The notes under the pieces are model-generated. The model was not told the origin of the DNA and did not search any database. It was given only the letters and a program-made list of their open reading frames with translations. Below, one piece after another: positions 39,368 to 48,000 of a stretch of 64,000 nt of DNA (position 1 is its first letter; each line of letters opens with the position of its first letter). The DNA lies in the NCBI GenBank assembly GCA_016199985.1, contig JACQFQ010000037.1, positions 1 to 64,000 on the forward strand, read 5' to 3'. A program made the translations under genes and the position numbers. The stretch comes from Verrucomicrobiota bacterium (GTDB taxonomy: Bacteria; Verrucomicrobiota; Verrucomicrobiia; Limisphaerales; UBA11320).

Positions 39368-41407
39368 ATGATCACATCACTCGAGACTCCTACCTCCAGC
39401 AGGCCCTCATTCGACCCATGCGTCCCAGGGCATCCCGCGTTTCAACTTCGCCCCTCCTGGCTTTCTGCCCTGGGCGTTGCTGTTGGGATGGCAACTTTTA
39501 TCGCTCCTAGCGCCCAGGTCTTCGCTAACTCGTACTCGGCAATCTATAGTCCAGGCTTAAACTTTATTGCGGTCCATCTTTTGAATGGGACTGGTAACCA
39601 TTTGGCGGATCTTCTGGGGTCCGTGCCAGACGGTACTTCTGTGGCACGGTTTGACAACACGATGGGAAAATGGGGCCTGGTGAGCACCTTCAGGAGCTCG
39701 GCTGGAGCCTGGGATATTCCCCCTGAGCAGCTGTTTCCGGGTGAAGGCGCCTTCCTCTACCTCAATGGGACCGCAAATATCACCACATCCATCTCAGGCA
39801 ATCAGGCAGTTCTGAACCTTCCTCTGAGTATCCCCTCGATCGGGTATGCGCTTGTGAGTCGTCAGACCGAGGTTGCGCCCAGTAGCTACGACGACATCAT
39901 GGGGTTGACGCCGCTTCCCGGCGTTGTCGCATATCAATTTGAGGGTGGATTCACTGCATCTACCTTCGATATGTTCGGAGATGGGTCGTGGGATAACGCT
40001 CCATCCGTTGCCCTCGGCAATTCCGTATGGTTCACGGACACATCCGGGGGCCCCGTTTGCCCTCAATTGATGCCTCCGATAACCATTGAGACTCAGCCAG
40101 CGCCCACCGTGACGGTCAGCTGCGGTCAACCACTCACCCTCACCGCGAAGGTCAATTACCTCCCCGGTATGGCTCACACCTATCGATGGGAGAAGAACTC
40201 GGTGCTTGTGGGAAGTGTTCATCCTATGTCGGACGCCCTCTATCCCTTTGTGACCTACACCGTACCTGCGGCGTCATCAGCCGATGCGGGTAACTATGTT
40301 CTGATCGTGGAGGGGGGCAGCATTTGTGGTGGAACCTCACAGGTCACCAGCTCCGTAGCTGCTGTGAGCGTCGTTACTACGGCTGTTAACGCCGTGCCCA
40401 CTCTCGGGACCATCCCCAACCCGGCAGCGATTAAGGAAGACGCAGCGATGCGGACGGTGAACCTGACAGGCATCTCGGCGGGGCCGGCGACCGAAAGCTG
40501 GCAGACGATCGCCATCACAGCCACTTCAAGCAATCCGACCCTGATCCCCAATCCGACAGTGATCTACACGTCGGGAGCTACCTTCGGTTCGTTGACCTAC
40601 ACACCTGTGGCCAATCAATACGGGACGGCGACCATCACGGTCACGGCGACGGACAATGGCCTGACCGCGTGCCTGCCTGATCCCAAGAGCAAGAGTGTGC
40701 AATTCAATGTCGTGGTCAACCCGGTAAACGATGCGCCCAGCTTCATCGTCGGTCCGACTGTGACCCTGCTAGAAGACGCTCCAGGTGTTCAGACCGTCGT
40801 GGGTCATGCAACCGGCATCAGCAAAGGCCCTCCCAATGAGTCGGCTCAGTTGGTGAACTTCATCATTGTCAACGTCAACAAGCCTTCGTTGTTCAGCACC
40901 CAGCCGTTCATCGATCCGAATGGGAACCTCCACTTCCAGCTCGCACCCAACCAGAACGGCACAGCTATCGTGACCGTAAGGATCCACGACGACGGCGGCA
41001 TGTGGGGCGGTGGCTTGGACACCAGCGTGGCACAGACCTTCAAGATCAAAGTGACGCCGGTCAACGACGCGCCCACATTGACCACGTTCTCGACGCCGCT
41101 AACGGGTGCGTTTCACGGCGTGCCCTTCAAGATCCTCTACTCAGATCTGGTGGCCTCGGGTGATGAGAACGATGTCGACGGGGACCCGATCAAGTTCAAG
41201 TTGACCGGGATCCAGACCGCTAACGGAACCCTGACCAAAAGCAATGGATCCCCAGTGACCATCGGCACTTCACAGCTGACTGTGGGGCAATACTGGTTGT
41301 GGACACCGATTGCGAGTGGACTGAATCAACCCGCCATTTCGGTCGTGGCAACTGACGGCGCCCTGGATTCCGCTCCGTCGGTCTGGGTCAGTGTCGATGT
41401 GCAGTAA
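39368..41407 (+). CDS. Secreted protein with Ig-like and cadherin-like repeats
   Basis: 679 residues. A long N-terminus contains a signal-like segment at about 34-54 (LSALGVAVGMATFIAPSAQV, then FA), preceded by about 33 polar residues, so the true start may be further in. The first third has no known domain. An Ig-like stretch (HTYRWEKNSVLVGS) precedes three tandem cadherin-like repeats marked by NAVPTLGTI, NDAPSFIVG and NDAPTLTTF. It ends with no sorting motif. A strong hairpin follows 17 bases downstream. Likely cell-surface adhesion or structure. Confidence 0.7.
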   Translation: MITSLETPTSSRPSFDPCVPGHPAFQLRPSWLSALGVAVGMATFIAPSAQVFANSYSAIYSPGLNFIAVHLLNGTGNHLADLLGSVPDGTSVARFDNTMGKWGLVSTFRSSAGAWDIPPEQLFPGEGAFLYLNGTANITTSISGNQAVLNLPLSIPSIGYALVSRQTEVAPSSYDDIMGLTPLPGVVAYQFEGGFTASTFDMFGDGSWDNAPSVALGNSVWFTDTSGGPVCPQLMPPITIETQPAPTVTVSCGQPLTLTAKVNYLPGMAHTYRWEKNSVLVGSVHPMSDALYPFVTYTVPAASSADAGNYVLIVEGGSICGGTSQVTSSVAAVSVVTTAVNAVPTLGTIPNPAAIKEDAAMRTVNLTGISAGPATESWQTIAITATSSNPTLIPNPTVIYTSGATFGSLTYTPVANQYGTATITVTATDNGLTACLPDPKSKSVQFNVVVNPVNDAPSFIVGPTVTLLEDAPGVQTVVGHATGISKGPPNESAQLVNFIIVNVNKPSLFSTQPFIDPNGNLHFQLAPNQNGTAIVTVRIHDDGGMWGGGLDTSVAQTFKIKVTPVNDAPTLTTFSTPLTGAFHGVPFKILYSDLVASGDENDVDGDPIKFKLTGIQTANGTLTKSNGSPVTIGTSQLTVGQYWLWTPIASGLNQPAISVVATDGALDSAPSVWVSVDVQ

Positions 41408-41424
41408 TCCTGAGTCATCAGGCT

Positions 41425-41453
41425 GCTCCACCTCCCTTCCAAGGAGGTGGAGC
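41425..41453 (+). terminator. Intrinsic terminator-like hairpin
   Basis: GCTCCACCTCC and GGAGGTGGAGC pair perfectly over 11 bp with a 7-base loop, followed by ATCGGCTTTATTG. The position just after the stop of the cadherin-like gene fits a transcription end, although the U-tract is weak. Confidence 0.75.
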
Positions 41454-41942
41454 ATCGGCTTTATTGCGGGTCATTTTCGAACCCGATTATCGAGAGAAGA
41501 GCCAAATCGTGACGGGATTCGGCTCCGCCTGCGGCCATCGCGCCGCCGGACGCCTGGTTTGAAAAGCCAATGAAACCCTCGTCGGGATCCGGGTTGGACG
41601 GCCAACGGTTCATCCGCGCAATCCTTGCCGCATTTCATTCGCTTCGCCACACTCCCGGCAGGCGCGCTCTGACGCGAGAATTCGTCCCACTCTTTGCGCG
41701 ATTCTCACAAGTCAACGCACGCCTCAGACAGAGTAAGTTATCGCTCAAAGCAAACAGGCATTGCTTGATCCACCCGAGAGAACGTTCCGGTGTGGGAACA
41801 ACGTCATTGAAATCCATCCGTCGTTGTGTGGGTAATCTGTGGTGCGGTACCGAGACTTGGTTGCTATTGAGATTCGAGACATTCGGCACGAATAGGGCAA
41901 ACCGACGAAGCGACAAGAACGGACGCGCATGACAATTCCCAA
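41454..41942. other. Intergenic region before the exporter gene
   Basis: About 490 bases with no recognisable gene; open frames on both strands have unconvincing composition. It probably holds the promoter of the exporter gene. Confidence 0.4.
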
Positions 41943-44624
41943 ATGATCTTCTCTTGGTTCAAGGCACTTTCTTGTTCTGCCACTCAACATCCCCACCGCA
42001 CCATCGCTATCGCCGCCTTGCTCGCCTTCGGCGTTTCGTCTGGAATCTTTCGCCTGCAAATAAGAACGGACGGACGGGCGCTGGCGTCGCAAACCGCGCC
42101 GGAAGTCGTTGATGACGCCGAAATCCGCGGTCGATTCAACATTCGCGAACCACTCGTCGTATTCATCAAGGCGGGCGACATCCATGGCGTTTTTAATCCG
42201 GCGACGGCGCAACTGGTGCGCGACCTGACAACCGAATTCAAGAGGATTCCCGGCGTCGTTCCGGCCGATGTGTTGAGTCTTGCGACCGAACTCAATTTCA
42301 GGCTGAGGCCGGGCACAATGAGTTTTCAAACACTGCTCGAACCTCCGCTCACCACTCGTCAGGAACTGGACTTGCTACGCGATGATCTTCGGCAACTCAA
42401 ACTTTACAACGGCGCCTTGGTTTCCGCCGACGGCAGATCCACGGTCATACTGTTGGGCGTGCCGGACGCAGTGGATCGCGCAGATTTTTACCGCCAAGTC
42501 CTGCGAATTATTTCCGCCTACAAAACGTCGTCGAATGAAATCGCCCTGACGGGGGCGCTGGTGGCCGAATCGCTCTTTGGCGTTCAAATTCTCGACGACC
42601 TTGGAGTGCCGAGAAAGTTGTTGGGCGCGATAGCGGCGGGCGTTGAGAGCAAAGCCGAAGGGTGGCAAATTCCGCGCAACCTAAATGAGTCGCGCCTGTT
42701 CGTAGCCCGGCATATCGGCCTGGCGCCGCTTGCCGCGCTGGCGATGATGATCGTGCTGCTGCTGTTTTTCCGCAGTCTGCCGGCCGCGTTGCTGCCTTTG
42801 CCTGGCGTGGCGGCGACGATGCTGTTCGTGTTCGGCCTGATGGGCTGGCTCGGAGCGCCTATTTATCTCACCACCGCCGTGATGCCCGTATTGCTCACGG
42901 TGATTTCCGTGACCAACGACATTTACCTGTTCAGCCGCTACTTCGCGTTGCTGCGGGAGAATCCCGGCATGAACCACGTTGCGCTCATCGAAGAAACTTT
43001 CGCCAAACTCATCCGCCCCGTAGTCATCACGTCCATGGCGGCCGTCGCCGGCTTTTTGTCCTTTGGATTCTCGCCGCTGGCGGCCGTGCGATCGTTCGGA
43101 TGGTTCACGGCCATGGGAGCGTTGTTTGGCTTATTCCTCTCCCTCTCCCTCGTTCCCGCCTTGCTGGTGTTGATACCTCCACGACGACTCGTCTGCCCGC
43201 CTCCAAGAGCAAGCAAATCCATCACTGGCGCGATCGCGTCGACGTTCGACCTGCTGGCGAAATGGATCATCGGCCATCGTGGGACGGTCATCGGCTGCCT
43301 ATTGGCGCTCATGTCAATGACACCGTTCGGATTGCGGCGACTGATCGTGCAGGATAGTTGGACCAGCGGCTTTAGCCCGGAGAGCGAGTTTCGTCGCGTG
43401 ACGGAAGAAGTGAACAAAAGCCTGTTTGGCATGCATTTGCTGCGCATCTCCGTCGAGGCTTCCAACACACTCGTTGCGGAAGTTCCGTCTGCCGCTGTCA
43501 CGCCTCCAAGTATCCCGCTGCCCGGGGCGCTCGTGAGCGAGCCGATTCTTATCGCTGGAAACATAGCGACGCTTACTATAAATGGCTCGCCGCAAACTCT
43601 TCGTTTACGCGTCGCGATGGCCGCCCGTGAGGAGGACAAAGTGATCGCGCGCCTAGCCGACATAGATGCCTTAAGCAATTTTGTCGGCTCCTTGGCGCAC
43701 ACCGCGCAAGTTCACGTCGAAATCCCAATTCGCACCCAATGCCAGCCGGAAGTTATTGGAGCCATCGCCGAACTGGAATCGTTCATCCGCTCGCGACGGC
43801 AATACGCGGTCGGTGGCGTGATCGGCCCGGTGGACTACCTGACCACCATCCGATTCATGTCCCGGCCTGGCGATTCTGCCGCGCGCGCGCTGCCCGACAA
43901 CGCGGTTGAAGCAAAACTCCTCTGGGACTTTTACGCCAGCGCGTTGGGGCCACAGCGATTGCGTCAAATCGTGGACACGAATTACTCGACCTCTTTGATG
44001 ACCGTGTTTTTGAAAGACGCGAACTTCGTTGACACGGCAAGGCTCATGAAGGACATCCGTGAATTCGAGCGCGATCATCTTTCCGGAAAAGGGATCAGAC
44101 TTCGATTCGCCGGCGACGTTGCGGTCAGTCAGTCGCTCATTCGCGACATCGTCAGCACGCAAATCCACTCGCTGATTTGGTCAACGCTGGGAATCTTCCT
44201 GGTTATCGTAGGGCTCGCCGGCTCCTGGAAATGGGGATTCTATTCTCTGCTGCCCAGTTTGCTGGCGGTGGCGGTCAAATTTGCGGCCATGGGGTGGATG
44301 AGCATTCCGCTCGGCGTTGCCACCTCAATGTTTGCCGCGATGACGCTCGCCATCGGCGCGAACTGCGCCATCCATCTGATGGAAGCGTTCACCCAGGCCA
44401 AAGCGGCCGGCAAGCCATCGCCAGAAGCGGCGCGACAATCCTTGCGTTTCACTGGGCCGCCGGCGCTAGTAAACACGCTGGCGGTCTCGCTGGGTTTCGG
44501 CGTGTTGATTCTTTCGCAAGTTGCCCCCAACGCGCGTCTCGGCGTATTGCTGGTGTTGGGAATGGTCAACTGTTCGGTCGCTTCGCTGCTCGTCTTGCCC
44601 GCATTGCTCTGCCGAGAGAAGTGA
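41943..44624 (+). CDS. MMPL/RND-superfamily membrane exporter
   Basis: 893 residues with the RND layout: one N-terminal helix (about 20-36), a large periplasmic domain, a bundle of helices at about 258-400 (LAPLAALAMMIVLLLFFRSL, LTTAVMPVLLTVISVTNDIY), a second single helix near 440-460, a second periplasmic domain and a last bundle at about 740-890. Such proteins export lipids, polyenes or other hydrophobic products with the proton gradient. The stop is 13 bases from the stop of the enediyne-type thioesterase on the other strand, so the gene may serve that pathway; co-regulation is not shown. Confidence 0.8.
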   Translation: MIFSWFKALSCSATQHPHRTIAIAALLAFGVSSGIFRLQIRTDGRALASQTAPEVVDDAEIRGRFNIREPLVVFIKAGDIHGVFNPATAQLVRDLTTEFKRIPGVVPADVLSLATELNFRLRPGTMSFQTLLEPPLTTRQELDLLRDDLRQLKLYNGALVSADGRSTVILLGVPDAVDRADFYRQVLRIISAYKTSSNEIALTGALVAESLFGVQILDDLGVPRKLLGAIAAGVESKAEGWQIPRNLNESRLFVARHIGLAPLAALAMMIVLLLFFRSLPAALLPLPGVAATMLFVFGLMGWLGAPIYLTTAVMPVLLTVISVTNDIYLFSRYFALLRENPGMNHVALIEETFAKLIRPVVITSMAAVAGFLSFGFSPLAAVRSFGWFTAMGALFGLFLSLSLVPALLVLIPPRRLVCPPPRASKSITGAIASTFDLLAKWIIGHRGTVIGCLLALMSMTPFGLRRLIVQDSWTSGFSPESEFRRVTEEVNKSLFGMHLLRISVEASNTLVAEVPSAAVTPPSIPLPGALVSEPILIAGNIATLTINGSPQTLRLRVAMAAREEDKVIARLADIDALSNFVGSLAHTAQVHVEIPIRTQCQPEVIGAIAELESFIRSRRQYAVGGVIGPVDYLTTIRFMSRPGDSAARALPDNAVEAKLLWDFYASALGPQRLRQIVDTNYSTSLMTVFLKDANFVDTARLMKDIREFERDHLSGKGIRLRFAGDVAVSQSLIRDIVSTQIHSLIWSTLGIFLVIVGLAGSWKWGFYSLLPSLLAVAVKFAAMGWMSIPLGVATSMFAAMTLAIGANCAIHLMEAFTQAKAAGKPSPEAARQSLRFTGPPALVNTLAVSLGFGVLILSQVAPNARLGVLLVLGMVNCSVASLLVLPALLCREK

Positions 44625-44637
44625 ACCCAAGATTCCG

Positions 44638-45048
44638 CTATTCCGCGTACGCCGACAACGCCTCCCGCAGCGACTGGGGCACTGATGTGGGCGAGAGTTT
44701 TTTTCCATCGCGTTTCATGCAGGCGATTTGTTGCTCGCCGCGCGCGACGAGTTCCTGGCCGCGCCAGTATTCAAAACCCAGACGAATCCGGTTTTGCAGC
44801 ATCTCAGCGAGGCGCATCCGCACAACGACTTCGTCGAAGGCCCATAGTTCCGCGAAATAGTCGCAGGAGCAATTCACCGTGGCGAGGCTCAGTCCCCGGC
44901 TCAACTCCTCCAGGACATCGGGCGCATGCTGGCGCAAGAACATTTCCCGGCAACGCCCCTGCCAGCTCAGGTGGTTGGTGAAATACACATTCCCCACGAG
45001 GTTTGTTTCCGAAAAGCCGACGATGTGCCGATACTCAAAAACCTTCAT
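44638..45048 (-). CDS. Enediyne-type thioesterase (E10 / CalE7-like)
   Basis: 136 residues with the start at 45048, four bases after the PKSE stop. The hot-dog fold motif GFSETNLVGNVYFTNHLSWQ followed by GRCREMFLRQHAPDV is the hallmark of enediyne thioesterases such as CalE7, SgcE10 and DynE7. It would release the polyketide chain from the PKSE carrier domain, giving a polyene after decarboxylation in known systems. A longer frame reaching 45240 exists, but its first 64 residues are antisense-like and lie inside the PKSE gene. Last gene of the five-gene operon. Confidence 0.9.
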   Translation of the reverse strand: MKVFEYRHIVGFSETNLVGNVYFTNHLSWQGRCREMFLRQHAPDVLEELSRGLSLATVNCSCDYFAELWAFDEVVVRMRLAEMLQNRIRLGFEYWRGQELVARGEQQIACMKRDGKKLSPTSVPQSLREALSAYAE

Positions 45049-45052
45049 GCTT

Positions 45053-48000
45053 TCACGCCGCGCTGGCTGCGCCGATGACAACATTCCCGGGAAACGAATG
45101 TTTTGCCGGCCGGTTTCGAGTCGCGACCGCAACACACAACGGTGAAGCCACGCCACGCAGCGCGGTGACATAGGTCGCGACCAACAAATCCCCGGAGCGA
45201 AGCAAGACCCAGCCGTCGTCGGCTGTAGATTCCAGCACAAGAGGTGAGTTGGCCGATTGTCCGCTTTTTTTCAAACACTCGATCGCCGTCCAAAGTCGAG
45301 TCGCCGCCTCGTCAATGCTTTCGCCATGACGGACCGCAATTCCTTTCGCCAAAGTCAATTTGTCATCGCCCAGCAGATTCAGCCAGAGGGCCTCGGCTCG
45401 ACCGGCAACTTCCTCAATGTCACAGGCGACTCCGCCAACAGCGGCCACAGCGAGCGTAAAACCCCGCGCGTGAGCGGCCGAGATCGCTTGATCGCCGAAC
45501 GAAACCGGGCGGCCATCGGGTCGCCGCCAGACGCGCGCGGCTTTTCCAAGCGCTCGCTGGATCGCCGCGTCCGTGCCGCTCGGACGGTCCTCGCGCCACC
45601 CGCGTTCGAACGCGATTCTTGCATGGGAATCGGGCGCGATGTCCTCAAGCCGTCGTTCCAGGTAAGGCGCGAGCAATGTTGGCGGCAAGGCGTCACGGAT
45701 GGTGATTGTTTCCACGGCGCGCAAACGCAAGCCCTCCCAGCGCTCCACGATTCCGCCGAGCGCATTGGTCACTTCGACATCGAAAACGAAATGGCTTGCG
45801 TCGCGCAGACGCTCCTTCGCTCGGACAAATCGCGCGCCGGTCTCAACCTGATAGACGACCATTCGCTCGAACCCTGTCGGCAAGACTCTCTGACCTGGAA
45901 TGCAGGCCTGAATCGCATGCAACGCCGCGTCGCGAGCCGCAGGATTGCCCAGGACGAATTCTCCGGGCAGATAGGGCCCAAACCAGGTTGAATCATCGTC
46001 TGGAGAAATCTCAGCCACGCACTCCTTGGCCTTTAACAAGTGGTAGCCGCGCAACCGGCGAAAGCGTCCGGTGTGGAAAAGGATCCGGTCGTACAAGTCC
46101 TCTTGCGGGTTAAGCGGCAAGCGTTCCAAGCCTTGAACGGCGGGCGAAAGCCGAGGCGCCTCGGAACGCTTCGCGGAGCCGAAGCGACAGACCGCGCGGA
46201 AGTGGTCTACCTGGAAATCCGTTTCCTCGGAGCGAAGGCATATTTCAATCGAACCGTCTGTGTGGCGAAGCGCGGCAAGGCGAATGGTCCATTTGCCCTT
46301 TTCCGGCACGGCTACCGGTCGCAAAAACTCCGTGTTCTCAAAAAGCGGCAGTTCCGTCGCGCCCGTCAACGCCTGGGCCACTTGCGTCATCGCCTCCAAG
46401 CCAAGCACCGCCGGAAACAGCGGCTGCTTTTGCACGACGTGATCGGCAAGATACGGATCGGATTGGAGGGACAGCTCGGTGTCCACAACGAGTTCCACCC
46501 CCGGATAAAACACACGGGTGCGTTCGAGGAACCTTCGCAATGGCCGCTCAGACTCGGGAAACTTCAAATTGGAGGGCGCGCCGAAGCGTCCGGCAACAAT
46601 GAGCGACGTTGCCGACCGCGGCTGTTGGAGAAGTTCGCAAAAGATCCTCACTCCTTCATCCACCGAAATGGCGGTGAGCCCGTTTTGAGCGAGAGTTTCG
46701 ATGCGCCCGAGACGTTCTCCCATTCCAGCGCCGGACCATACCGACCATTCGAGCGTGAGGCAGCGGCAGCCCGGATGCCGGGCTTGGAATTGATTTGTCA
46801 ACGCCCGGAGCCATTCGTTTGCGGTCGCATAATCCGCCTCGCCGGGCAAGCCGGTGCGCGCGATGATGGAACCGAACGCGACCAAGATTTTCAATTTGTC
46901 CGCGGCCACGACTGACAGAATATTCTTAAGACCGACGACTTTTGGCGCGACGGTTTTTTGGAACTGCTCCGCATTCAATCCGCTGATAAGTCGCGGCGTG
47001 TTTACTCCGGCGCCGTGCAAGACCGCTGTAACCGGACCAAGCTGCCGTTCGATTTCGGCGACTCCGACGCGAACCGCATCGCTGTCCGTCACGTCAGCCT
47101 GAATATAGACGAATCCCGCGTTTGCGGCGGCGAAGCGCGAAACATTGCTCGCCAGCTCCTTGTCCGCTTTCGGATCGCCGCGTCCAACAATCGCGAGCCT
47201 TACGCCGGTTTCGCGGGACAGTGCCAGCGCGCACTCAGCGGCGATGCCTTTGCCGCCGCCAGTTACGAGCAGGACATCCTCCGCTCCGAGGCAGGCTTGG
47301 GGCTGATTCCTTATTGGAGCGGGTTCCGAAAGTCTTAAACGCGGCTCGAACCGCCGTCCCTCTTCATCGAAATGCGCTTCGCCAAAGCCAGTCGCCGCCA
47401 TGGCCTCGGCCAAGACCCATTCGACCGACCGCGGGGCATTGGCAGGCAGATTCACCACGCTTGTGGCAATGCGGGGATGTTCGAGCCGCAAAGTCTTTGC
47501 GAAGCCACTGCCTCCCCAACCGTTTTGGACCACGACAAACTTCGGCGAGCCTTTCATCGCCAAAACCGCCTCACTCGCCTGGAGCAGCAGAGGAATGTCC
47601 GCGACAGTCGGATGCTCCGGCAGGCAAACCAAGACGCCGCGGAAACAGTTTTGGGCAAACGCTTCACGGAGAGGCGCGGCGAGCGGATGGTTTTCCGAAG
47701 CGAAAAGTTTCCATTCGCCAACGTCCCCATGTTTTCCTGCCGAGTGGAAGGGACGCAATGAGGGTTTGGTTTCCACCAACTCCATTGCGAAAGCGCGAAC
47801 CCAGTCCCCAACGCCAGGCGGAAACTCGTCCTTGTCACTCACCTTAGTGTTCGCGGCGCTGGCTTTCATTTCATCCAGCGCCCGGGCGATTTCGGCGACG
47901 CTCGCCTCGGCAAAATCAGTCAAACCCCTAATGCGAGGCAGCGTGAGCAACCTTGCCGCTTCCGAAACCAGCTGCCCTACCGTGATGGAATTAAAATGCA

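Noticed and set aside
44638-45240. Longer start for the thioesterase at 45240
   Set aside because: The extra 64 residues overlap the PKSE 3' end in another frame and lack similarity; the ATG at 45048 precedes the family motif directly.
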